Below are positions 24,981 through 32,713 of a DNA stretch of 64,000 bases, piece after piece. The stretch's first letter is position 1. Each line of letters starts with the position of its first letter. The notes below the pieces were generated by a model. That model did not search any database and was not told the DNA's origin. It saw only the letters and a program-made list of their open reading frames with translations. The DNA is from Clostridium sp. (GTDB lineage: Bacteria; Bacillota; Clostridia; Lachnospirales; Lachnospiraceae): positions 62,001 through 126,000 of the forward strand of contig JAMPFF010000002.1 of the NCBI GenBank assembly GCA_023664605.1, read 5' to 3'. The translations under genes were made by a program, and so were the position numbers.

Positions 24981-26084
24981 GAATATCAAATATGCAGGCG
25001 TTGTGTTATGGACACTTCGGATAGAGAGATTGTTTTTGATGAAAATGGAATTTGCAATCATTGTAAAGGTGCGCAGGAAATATTGAAACAGGCGGAAGAA
25101 AAAAGGAAGCATTTTAATTTGGAAGATTTTGCAGAGAAAATCAAGACAGATGGCAGGGGAAAAAAATATGATTGCATTGTCGGTATCAGTGGTGGTGTTG
25201 ATAGTTGTTATGTAATGTATTTGGTAAAGAAAATGGGGCTTCGTCCATTGGCAGTTCATATTGATAATGGGTGGGATTCAGAGCTGGCGGTTCAGAATAT
25301 TAAAAATCTTTTGGAAAAATTGGAAATTGATTTATATACTTATGTTGTGGATTGGCAGGAATTTAGAGATATGCAACTTGCATTTTTAAAAGCGTCAACG
25401 CCGGATAGTGAAATTCCAACTGACCATATGATTTTTCCGGTATTGGGAATGCTTGCGCATAAATATAAATGCAAGTACATTATTATGGGGCAGAATAGTT
25501 CTTCAGAATCTATTCGGCCCAGAACATGGTCTTATGGGCATTTTGACTGGAAATATATTAAAAGTATCTATAAGATGTATGGTTCGGGCCAATTGAAAAC
25601 CTTTCCATATTTTAGCAGGGCGGATTATGATTATTTTACGAGAAAATATATATGGTTCGACCTTTTAGACTATATTGATTATAATAAAGACGAATCAAAG
25701 AAATTTTTACAGGATAATTATGAATGGAGAGACTATGGCGGAAAGCATTATGAATCTTTTTATACAAGGTTTTATCAGACATATATATTGCCGACTAAAT
25801 TCGGATATGATAAACGTAGAATGCATTTATCCAGTTTGATTATAGCCGGGCAGTTAAGCAGAGAAGAAGCTTTGGAAATATTGAAAACTTCACCATATGA
25901 TGAGAAAACTATTGATAGGGATATTGAATATTTCCTTGAAAAAATGCAGATTTCAAAAGAGGAGTTTGAAAGAATTATGAGAGCCAAACCGTTAAGCTAT
26001 TGGGATTACCCTAGTAATGAAAATGATGTGACGGGAAGATTGATAAAGACAATATCAAAGGCAATAGGTGGAAACGAAGAATGA
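24978..26084 (+). CDS. wbpG: N-acetyl sugar amidotransferase, WbpG/PseA family
   Basis: A 368-residue ATP-dependent amidotransferase. Two CxxC pairs (Cys6/Cys9 and Cys26/Cys29) resemble a zinc site, and the PP-loop ATP motif SGGVDS is at residues 71-76. VHIDNGWDSELAVQNI and IMGQNSSSESIRPRTW are characteristic of the family. WbpG turns an acetamido group into an acetamidino group with ammonia delivered by HisH/HisF-type partners, both encoded directly downstream. Base composition becomes visibly more A+T-rich from this gene on than in the wlb genes, suggesting that the amidination part was acquired separately. Family assignment is strong; the exact sugar position modified (C-3) is inferred from the wlb genes. 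Confidence 0.9.
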   Translation: MEYQICRRCVMDTSDREIVFDENGICNHCKGAQEILKQAEEKRKHFNLEDFAEKIKTDGRGKKYDCIVGISGGVDSCYVMYLVKKMGLRPLAVHIDNGWDSELAVQNIKNLLEKLEIDLYTYVVDWQEFRDMQLAFLKASTPDSEIPTDHMIFPVLGMLAHKYKCKYIIMGQNSSSESIRPRTWSYGHFDWKYIKSIYKMYGSGQLKTFPYFSRADYDYFTRKYIWFDLLDYIDYNKDESKKFLQDNYEWRDYGGKHYESFYTRFYQTYILPTKFGYDKRRMHLSSLIIAGQLSREEALEILKTSPYDEKTIDRDIEYFLEKMQISKEEFERIMRAKPLSYWDYPSNENDVTGRLIKTISKAIGGNEE

Positions 26085-26182
26085 AAAAATTAGTCAAAAA
26101 AATTATTTTAGGATGTATATATATCTTGGAAGATATATTACATATATGGCATTTTCATATATATAAAAAATGGAGACTATAG
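26081..26182 (+). CDS. Small 33-residue basic amphipathic peptide gene between wbpG and hisH
   Basis: The frame starts with an ATG that overlaps the wbpG stop as ATGA (26081-26084) and ends with TAG at 26180-26182, three bases before the hisH start. It thus fills the whole gap. The 33-residue product begins MKKLVKKIILGCIYILEDIL and continues with His/Trp/Lys-rich residues ending KKWRL. It has alternating basic and hydrophobic residues and one cysteine, which suggests a membrane-surface helix. Its last codons contain TGGAGA, which serves as the hisH ribosome binding site, so its translation would couple wbpG to hisH. It may be a real small protein, a coupling device or chance. No homologue is known to me. 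Confidence 0.4.
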   Translation: MKKLVKKIILGCIYILEDILHIWHFHIYKKWRL

Positions 26183-26185
26183 TTT

Positions 26186-26806
26186 ATGATAGTAATTGTA
26201 GATTATGGAATGGGAAATCTTTATTCTGTAAAGAATATGCTGAAATACTTGGGGTATGACAGTGTTGTTACCGATAGTATGAATGAGATAGAAAAAGCGG
26301 ATAGATTGATTTTACCAGGGGTCGGTAATTTTGGGAAAGCAATGAGTGTAATAAACGAATCGGGTCTTCGTGATATTCTAAACCGGAAAGTATTAGAAGA
26401 GAAAATCCCCATATTAGGTATTTGTCTGGGAATGCAGTTATTCTTGGAATATAGCGAAGAAGGTAATTGCGAGGGACTGGGATGGATAAACGGAGATGTG
26501 AGACGTTTTGAATTGGATGGACAAGGGTTGAAGATTCCGCATATGGGATGGGATTATATAGAAAGGCAGCACGATTCTGAACTGCTTGTAAATCCAAAGC
26601 CGGATGAGCGGTATTATTTTGTTCATTCTTATTATGTAACATGTAAAGATAGAAATCATGCAGTTGCGACGACGGAATATGGGATTACATTTGATTCTGT
26701 TATTCAAAAAGAAAATATAGCAGGAACGCAGTTTCATCCGGAGAAAAGCCATAAATTTGGCATGAACATTTTAAAGAATTTTGTGGAGAATTTTTATGTA
26801 TCATAA
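26186..26806 (+). CDS. hisH: HisH-like glutamine amidotransferase (glycan amidination partner)
   Basis: A 206-residue class I glutaminase. The nucleophile is Cys80 in LGICLGMQLF, and His184 and Glu186 lie in TQFHPEKS, so the catalytic triad is intact. Other HisH marks are VDYGMGNLYSV and LPGVGNFGKAM. It would hydrolyse glutamine and pass ammonia to the HisF-like partner encoded next, which overlaps it by 11 bases. No other his gene is nearby and WbpG is adjacent, so it serves sugar amidination rather than histidine synthesis, as HisH2 does in Pseudomonas O-antigen clusters. TGGAGA lies nine bases before the ATG. Confidence 0.92.
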   Translation: MIVIVDYGMGNLYSVKNMLKYLGYDSVVTDSMNEIEKADRLILPGVGNFGKAMSVINESGLRDILNRKVLEEKIPILGICLGMQLFLEYSEEGNCEGLGWINGDVRRFELDGQGLKIPHMGWDYIERQHDSELLVNPKPDERYYFVHSYYVTCKDRNHAVATTEYGITFDSVIQKENIAGTQFHPEKSHKFGMNILKNFVENFYVS

Positions 26807-27560
26807 CAGATTAATTCCCTGTCTGCTATTGGATAATGGGAGATTGGTAAAAACACAGCAGTTTCATAAACCGGTTTATATTGGTGATCCGATAAACGCT
26901 GTCAAAATCTTTAATGATAAAGAAGTTGACGAACTGGTGTTTTTGGATATCAATGCAACGAAAGCAAACAGACAGCCTGATTTTGAATATTTGCGCAAAA
27001 TTACGGAACAGTGTTTTATGCCACTGTGTTATGGAGGAGGTATTGTCTCTATAGAAGATATTGGAAAACTATTCCGAATTGGATTTGAGAAGGTATCTAT
27101 CAATGCATCTGCATTTCGGAATATCAACCTTCTGAAAGAGGCAGTGAAAGTCTACGGAAGTCAGAGTATTGTAGGCGCTATTGATGTAGGGAAAAATATG
27201 TTTGGCAAGAATGTTGTAAAAATAGTAAACGGAACGCAGAATACGAAGATGAGTCCGGTAGAATATGCAAAGATGTTGGAGGGTGCCGGAGCTGGGGAAA
27301 TATTTTTAAATTCCATTACGCATGATGGTATGATGCAGGGATATGATTATCAGGTGATTGAAGAAGTTTCGTCTGCTGTGCAGATTCCGGTTATTGCTTG
27401 TGGCGGTGCAGGTAATTTACAGGATTGTAAAAAGGCGATAGAGAGCGGTGCAAGTGCGGCGGCAGCAGGAAGTATTTTTGTTTTTTGGGGTATTAATAGA
27501 GCTGTTCTGATAAATTATCCAAATAGCAGTGAAGTGGCAGAATTGTTTGAAATGGCATGA
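26796..27560 (+). CDS. hisF: HisF-like ammonia-channel subunit lacking the cyclase Asp11
   Basis: About 254 residues, a (beta/alpha)8 barrel: IPCLLLDNGRLVKT, VFLDINATKANR, CYGGGI, KVSINASAF, GAIDVG, GAGEIFLNSITHDGMMQGYD, IACGGAG. Aligned with Thermotoga HisF (MLAKRIIACLDVKDGR), the N-terminus matches position by position, but the catalytic Asp11 is Leu. The second acid (GAIDVG, equivalent to Asp130) is kept. Loss of Asp11 argues against imidazole-glycerol-phosphate synthase activity and for a role as an ammonia tunnel to WbpG. ATG 26796 is chosen because GGAG lies upstream and the barrel begins there. The stop is followed by a 44-base gap. Confidence 0.9.
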   Translation: MYHNRLIPCLLLDNGRLVKTQQFHKPVYIGDPINAVKIFNDKEVDELVFLDINATKANRQPDFEYLRKITEQCFMPLCYGGGIVSIEDIGKLFRIGFEKVSINASAFRNINLLKEAVKVYGSQSIVGAIDVGKNMFGKNVVKIVNGTQNTKMSPVEYAKMLEGAGAGEIFLNSITHDGMMQGYDYQVIEEVSSAVQIPVIACGGAGNLQDCKKAIESGASAAAAGSIFVFWGINRAVLINYPNSSEVAELFEMA

Positions 27561-27604
27561 AATTATTAAATAGAAATCCGTTATAACGCATATGGAGAAT
27601 GAGT

Positions 27605-29287
27605 ATGAAGTCAAATATACATGGTTTTTTAGTCGCGAAAGGTTTGGACATAGAATGCCTTGGGCAATGTATAAATATTGGATGTTGTTGGCAATATAAC
27701 AATCTTCTTGATAAGTTTCCGGATGACCAGATTTTTTTAAATGAGAAAGAGCAGGTCAGCTTTCTGGATGGTTATGTCTATAATAAAGATACGCTTATTC
27801 AAAATAGATTTGAGGATTGGCAGCATGCTTTCGCTTATGAGATAAAACAGGATGCGCAAAAGTGTCTGCGAGTATTAAGAGGCGGATTTTGCGGATATCA
27901 GTATGATAAGAACGAAAATAGCCTTATTGCTTTTACAGACCAAGTATCTATAAAATCACTATATTATTATACTGATGGAGTACGGTGGATTATATCCAAT
28001 AATATTGTGTATATGGTGGAAGTTTTTAAAGCGAATCAGCTCTCTTATTGTTGGAATGAGATTGCTGCACAATATATGTTGACATATGGATATATGATTG
28101 ATGATAGTACATTTGTTAAGCAAATTCACCGAATCTTGCCGGGAGAGTATATACGTATTGAAAATGGAAAAGTGTCTGTTGTGAGATATCATTTTATTAA
28201 AGATATAGAAACGGAAATGTCCGAAAAAGAAGCAATTGAAAAAATTGATGCTGCATTTCGTGAGGCTGTTAGAAGAGAGTTTGAAAAAGATAAGGAATAT
28301 GGTTATCGTCATTTAGTGGATTTGAGTGGTGGGCTTGATAGTCGTATGGTCTCTTGGGTAGCTCACGCCATGGGATATGTGGATCAGGTGAATTTCACAT
28401 ATAGTCGGACAAATTATCATGATGAAAGGATATCGAAGCAGATAGCAGCTTATTTGAAACATGAATATCTTTTCAGGCCATTAGAAGATTTAAAATGGAT
28501 GTATGATATAGAAAATATTGTAGCACAGAATAATGGCGCTGCTTTATATACGGGAATTACTGGAGGAGGACGAACGTTAGCATTGCTTCGTATGGATCAG
28601 TTTGGCATTGAGCATACAGGAATGTTGGGCGATGTGATTATTGGAACATATCATGATAAAGAAACGGGCCTTGGAAAGCCGGTGTTTGGAATGAATACGC
28701 ATTCTGACAGATTAAAATATCTGTTTAATGAGGATATATTAAAAGAATATCCCTGTCAGGAAATGTTTTGTATTTATACTAGAGGTATACTTGGAATGTC
28801 ATCAAGTTATATGATAAGACAGTGTTTTGTAGAAACATCTTCTCCATTTATGGATGTTGATTTTATGGACACTGTATTTTCATTACCGTTTCAATATAGA
28901 TATAAACATTATATTTATTTAAAATGGATGCAGGAGAAATATCCTGAATCGACAAGGTTTGGATGGGAAAAATGGGGTGGTATACAGCCTAAGGAAAGTC
29001 ATATTTTTTTCAGAAAAATTAAGACAACACAGAGACTGTTGAGACAGGCTGCTTGCAAAATGGCCAGAATTGAAAATAGAGACAATATGAATCCCATAGA
29101 TTACTGGTACTGGAGAGATGATGAGTTACAGAGATACTATAAAATGTATTATGATGATAATATAAATAATGTTGTGTTGGGGGAAAACTTACAGAAAGAT
29201 ATTTCACAGATGTTTGATGAAGGAGATATTACTGAAAAGAGTATGGCGCTTACAGTTCTTGCTGCTGCAAAGATATATTTTAACTGA
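27605..29287 (+). CDS. Asparagine-synthetase-like amide ligase with degenerate glutaminase domain
   Basis: A 560-residue AsnB/AsnO-like protein. Residues about 1-200 correspond to the Ntn glutaminase domain but residue 2 is Lys, not the nucleophilic Cys required for glutamine hydrolysis. The C-terminal synthetase domain is intact, with SGGLDSRM at 241-248 (ATP pyrophosphatase loop) and IGTYHDKETG and SPFMDVDF following. By analogy with WbpS-type proteins it could amidate a uronic-acid carboxylate using free ammonia, possibly supplied by HisH/HisF encoded upstream. It is A+T-rich like its neighbours. TGGAGA lies before ATG 27605; an ATG at 27599 is also in frame. Substrate unproven. Confidence 0.8.
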   Translation: MKSNIHGFLVAKGLDIECLGQCINIGCCWQYNNLLDKFPDDQIFLNEKEQVSFLDGYVYNKDTLIQNRFEDWQHAFAYEIKQDAQKCLRVLRGGFCGYQYDKNENSLIAFTDQVSIKSLYYYTDGVRWIISNNIVYMVEVFKANQLSYCWNEIAAQYMLTYGYMIDDSTFVKQIHRILPGEYIRIENGKVSVVRYHFIKDIETEMSEKEAIEKIDAAFREAVRREFEKDKEYGYRHLVDLSGGLDSRMVSWVAHAMGYVDQVNFTYSRTNYHDERISKQIAAYLKHEYLFRPLEDLKWMYDIENIVAQNNGAALYTGITGGGRTLALLRMDQFGIEHTGMLGDVIIGTYHDKETGLGKPVFGMNTHSDRLKYLFNEDILKEYPCQEMFCIYTRGILGMSSSYMIRQCFVETSSPFMDVDFMDTVFSLPFQYRYKHYIYLKWMQEKYPESTRFGWEKWGGIQPKESHIFFRKIKTTQRLLRQAACKMARIENRDNMNPIDYWYWRDDELQRYYKMYYDDNINNVVLGENLQKDISQMFDEGDITEKSMALTVLAAAKIYFN

Positions 29288-29304
29288 AAGTATAGAGGGA
29301 AATT

Positions 29305-30552
29305 ATGAAAATGGATATGTATTTAATTACGCAGGATTTTCCTTATGGATATTCAGAAGACACTTTTGTAAGGCCGGAATATCCTTATTTGTGTGATAGA
29401 TTTCATGTATCTGTTATTGCGGCCGAAGTAGGAGAGGTGAAAAATCCAAATCCGCAGATTGAGGCGTATATTATTCCAACATCACAGTGTTTATGGGATA
29501 AAATTATTTCTTTATTTCGTTTTTTCTGTGAAAAGGACTGCTATATCGAAATGGCTGCGATTCTTAAAGACAGACGGCAGGTTTTGAAGCGGATATACAG
29601 GATGCTTATGTTTGGAGCGGCGGCGGAGACATTTTACCGCCGATTGAAAAAAAAGACCGGGCTTAACCAAAATACGTATGCCCTTTTTTATTTTTATTGG
29701 TTTGATTATAAATGCTTCGGACTGACCATGCACAGACATAAATTTCCAAATATAAAGATAATAGCAAGGACGCACGGATATGATTTATATGACTATCGGG
29801 AATTATATGGCAGGCAGTTTTTTAAACCACAGACTGACGCCGGACTGGAACGACTGATTTTTGCGGCGCAGTTTGCCAAAGACTATTATCTTGAAAGATA
29901 TAAAAAGAAAGATGGTAAAAAATATCCGTTGTGTCGGCTGGGTGTGACAGATAAAGGAATGACGGTAGCGGCTAGAAAAGCCATATGTAAGAAGGATTTT
30001 CTTTTGCTTAGTTGCTCTAATACGGCTTGCATTAAAAGAATTAACCTTATTATAGATGGATTATCTGTATTAAAAGATAAAAAAATAAAATGGGTGCATA
30101 TCGGCGGCGGAGACGAACTTGCCAATCTGGAGAAAACGGCGTGGGAAAAGCTGCAGGGAAAAGACAATATCCAATATGAATTTATGGGGATGATGCCCAA
30201 TGAGGCGGTTATCCGCTTTTATAGGGAGCAGTATGTCAGTTGTTTTATTACGACGACTGCTACGGAGGGAGGCTCGCCTGTTTCTGTACAGGAAGCATTG
30301 TCTTTTGGCGTACCGGTCATTGCAACTGCCGTTGGAGAATTACCCCGGATGCTATCGGATAACGGCATTCTGCTTTCGGAAAACCCAACGGAGTCGGAAG
30401 TCGGACATGCGATTGCACATATGGCAGGGATATATGGCACGGAAGAATATTTTGGCATGTGTGAACAATCTTTGCAAATATTTCAGGATAAGTTTGACGC
30501 TGAACGTAATTTTGACGCTCTGGCAAAAGAATTGATACAGATTATGGACTAA
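29305..30552 (+). CDS. Glycosyltransferase family 4
   Basis: A 415-residue GT-B protein beginning MYLITQDFPYGYSEDTFVRPEYPYL, a start seen in the WaaK/AmsK-type GT4 subgroup. The middle has IIARTHGYDLYD and the donor domain LLSCSNTACIKRINLIIDGL, HIGGGDELANL, EFMGMMPNEAVIRFY and EGGSPVSVQEALSFGVPVIATAVGELPRML. AGAGGGA lies four bases before ATG 29305. It follows the amidation module and precedes the CMP-sugar module, so it could use either product, although GT4 enzymes normally use UDP, GDP or dTDP donors. Confidence 0.88.
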   Translation: MKMDMYLITQDFPYGYSEDTFVRPEYPYLCDRFHVSVIAAEVGEVKNPNPQIEAYIIPTSQCLWDKIISLFRFFCEKDCYIEMAAILKDRRQVLKRIYRMLMFGAAAETFYRRLKKKTGLNQNTYALFYFYWFDYKCFGLTMHRHKFPNIKIIARTHGYDLYDYRELYGRQFFKPQTDAGLERLIFAAQFAKDYYLERYKKKDGKKYPLCRLGVTDKGMTVAARKAICKKDFLLLSCSNTACIKRINLIIDGLSVLKDKKIKWVHIGGGDELANLEKTAWEKLQGKDNIQYEFMGMMPNEAVIRFYREQYVSCFITTTATEGGSPVSVQEALSFGVPVIATAVGELPRMLSDNGILLSENPTESEVGHAIAHMAGIYGTEEYFGMCEQSLQIFQDKFDAERNFDALAKELIQIMD

Positions 30553-30575
30553 AAGGAGGCATGGCTGCCCGTATG
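30552..30575 (+). promoter_or_regulatory. Strong Shine-Dalgarno with a 13-base spacing
   Basis: AAAGGAGG (30552-30559) is a near-perfect binding site, yet the first ATG (30561) is one base away and the next in-frame ATG (30573) is 13 bases away. Both are off the usual 5-9 bases. The four codons between the two ATGs repeat the layout seen at 10102/10114 and 583/595. Confidence 0.5.
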
Positions 30576-31946
30576 GAAAAATACAAGATAGAAGAACTGG
30601 ATTTTATGTTTATTTATGAACATAAAGTAAGGGAACTGGAAAATTTATGCCTTTTAAAATATGAACTGGATAAAAGAGGATATAAGACAAAGATTATTCA
30701 TATCGAAGATGCGGAGGCATTAAAAGCAATGCGTCCTATTTATCATACGAAAGTAGTCGTGACAATGGCCTGCTATCAGAACAGTTCGATTGAATGGCAT
30801 ACGAAAAATTTCGTAAAATTTGATAAGCTCATCGATTTACAATGGGAGAACATCGTTTTTCCGATGGACGAAAAAGATACGAAAGCATATAAAAATTATT
30901 CCGGCGTAGCCAAAGAGGTTGTCAGGGTATCATGGGGAACAATGAATCAGAAACGTATGCTGGAAGTCGCGAAGATGGACCCGAAAAAAGTCAAATTGAT
31001 AGGGCATGTCGGCATGGATTTTTTGCGGGATGAGTTAAAGGGTTATTATCTTTCCAAAGAAGAAGTAGTGAAAGATTATGGCATTTCTGCTGATAAAAAG
31101 ATATTTCTGTTTGTTTCGCCCTATTTCTCCGATTTTCATACAGAGGAGTATCTGGTTGAGATGTGCAGACGGTTTGGCGAGGGTTGGCGGTATTATTATA
31201 AGGACTGCATGCTTCCTTCCAAAAAAATCATATTGGACTGGATGAGCAGAATCTGTGAAGAGAGGGAAGATATTGTCTTTGTATACCGGCCGCACCCCGG
31301 AGAGGAGAGCGGGCAGGCGCTTGCAATGGAAAAGCAGTATGCCAATTTTAAAGTAATTGGTGAGAGGTCGGTAAAACAATGGATTCTGATTAGCGATAAA
31401 ATATACACGGGGAACAGTTCGACGTTTGTGGAAGCATTTTTTGGGAAAAAGATGTGTTATCTGCTTTTTCCGGTTCCCGTACCGGCGGATTATGAACTTG
31501 CCTTTTTGAAGGATGCAGATAAGATTTCGGATTATACTGATTTTGAAAAAACAACATATGAAGATAACCGACCGTTTCCGGTCAGCGAGAAGTTGATTGA
31601 TGAAGTGTATACGATTGACTGGGATAAGCCAAGCTATGTTAAGTTTGCGGATATGGCGGAGGAGGTTCTGCAAAATCCATATTATAATCTGACAAAGGAA
31701 CAGCTAAAGACATATTATCATAAGATGGGGCCGGCTGAAAAAGTGACGAAAGCCTTGACAAAGATTACCCCGCTGTATAATGTATATTTGACAATGCTGG
31801 AAAACGACAGACCGCGTTGGAAATGGCTGGAGGCAAAACGTGAGGCGAGGCGGAAACTGGAATTAGTCGCCCATGACTATGAAAAAACAAGCGATGAAGA
31901 GATTCATGCAATTATAGCGAAAATAGCAAAAGAACTGGAACAATAA
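30573..31946 (+). CDS. GT-B transferase of the CDP-glycerol glycerophosphotransferase/capsule family
   Basis: About 457 residues. The C-terminal half has FLFVSPYFSDFHTEEYL, IVFVYRPHPGE and, at about 280, YTGNSSTFVEAFFGKKMCYLLFP. These are the HP and SS-E motifs of the Glyphos_transf / KpsC-like GT-B superfamily. The N-terminal 150 residues resemble nothing I can name. It lies 14 bases before a CMP-sugar synthetase gene, and transferases of this broad fold use CMP- or CDP-activated donors. The most economical role is transfer of the CMP-activated sugar acid made by the next three genes, which is inference from position. The start may be 30561 instead. Confidence 0.7.
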   Translation: MEKYKIEELDFMFIYEHKVRELENLCLLKYELDKRGYKTKIIHIEDAEALKAMRPIYHTKVVVTMACYQNSSIEWHTKNFVKFDKLIDLQWENIVFPMDEKDTKAYKNYSGVAKEVVRVSWGTMNQKRMLEVAKMDPKKVKLIGHVGMDFLRDELKGYYLSKEEVVKDYGISADKKIFLFVSPYFSDFHTEEYLVEMCRRFGEGWRYYYKDCMLPSKKIILDWMSRICEEREDIVFVYRPHPGEESGQALAMEKQYANFKVIGERSVKQWILISDKIYTGNSSTFVEAFFGKKMCYLLFPVPVPADYELAFLKDADKISDYTDFEKTTYEDNRPFPVSEKLIDEVYTIDWDKPSYVKFADMAEEVLQNPYYNLTKEQLKTYYHKMGPAEKVTKALTKITPLYNVYLTMLENDRPRWKWLEAKREARRKLELVAHDYEKTSDEEIHAIIAKIAKELEQ

Positions 31947-31960
31947 GGAGGAAGAAAACA

Positions 31961-32641
31961 ATGAATAAAACAATTTCAGCAGTCGTACCGGTAAAGGGAA
32001 GCAGCACTCGTCTGCCCAATAAGAATATTCTGCCTTTTGGAGATTCTAATTTATTACAGCATAAGATTGAGCAGCTTAAACAGGTGAAAGGGCTTCATGA
32101 GATTATTGTCTCATCCGATTCCGACGAGATGCTTGCTATCGGTGAAAAGTGCGGTGTGAAAGCGATTAAGAGGCCGATACAGTATGCCAATGAATCTGTA
32201 CCTTTCGGTATGTTTTTGGAATATCTGTGTGATACTATCGAGGGAGACCATCTTTTGTATGCCTGTGCAACATCTCCCTGTGTGGAACCTTATCTTTATG
32301 AGAAAGCGATAAAGGTATACTTTGAGAAGCTGGAAGAAGGATACGATTCCCTGATTACGGTCTCTCCTTACCAGACCTATCTGATGGATGATAACGGGCC
32401 TCTGAATTTTAAGATGGGACTGGAACATAAAAATTCCGAACAGCTTCCCATGATGTATCATTTTACAAACGGGATTGATTTGGCACCCACCGAGAAAGTG
32501 CGGGAGTGGCATTACAACTATGGTCCTAAATATTATCAGCTTGTGATAAATAAGCGCGAGGCGGCGGATATTGACGATTTATATGACTATGAAATGGCGA
32601 AAGCACTCTATGCAATGAAAGACCCTAATCCGACGAAATAG
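31961..32641 (+). CDS. Acylneuraminate/ulosonate cytidylyltransferase family (CMP-sugar synthetase)
   Basis: A 226-residue nucleotidyltransferase. The N-terminal ISAVVPVKGSSTRLPNKNILPFG matches the P-loop-like consensus of NeuA/LegF/KdsB-type enzymes. IIVSSDSDEML, YACATSPCVEP and INKREAADIDDLYDYEMAKALY give the rest of the family pattern. It would couple CTP to a 3-deoxy-2-ulosonic acid at the anomeric position. No NeuB/KdsA gene is adjacent; an HMGL-type aldolase gene follows instead. AAGGAGGA stands eight bases before the ATG. It is the only CMP-sugar synthetase in the window, so it might also serve the second sugar-acid module after 56 kb. Confidence 0.85.
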   Translation: MNKTISAVVPVKGSSTRLPNKNILPFGDSNLLQHKIEQLKQVKGLHEIIVSSDSDEMLAIGEKCGVKAIKRPIQYANESVPFGMFLEYLCDTIEGDHLLYACATSPCVEPYLYEKAIKVYFEKLEEGYDSLITVSPYQTYLMDDNGPLNFKMGLEHKNSEQLPMMYHFTNGIDLAPTEKVREWHYNYGPKYYQLVINKREAADIDDLYDYEMAKALYAMKDPNPTK

Positions 32642-32713
32642 TGGAAAGAGTATAAAGGGAGAAGTTATAAAACTAAAGATAGAAAAATTCATTTGGCAGT
32701 TTAGAGGGAAACT

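Noticed and set aside
26186-27560. HisH and HisF as part of histidine biosynthesis
   Set aside because: No other his gene is present, WbpG is adjacent, and the HisF homologue lacks the catalytic Asp11.
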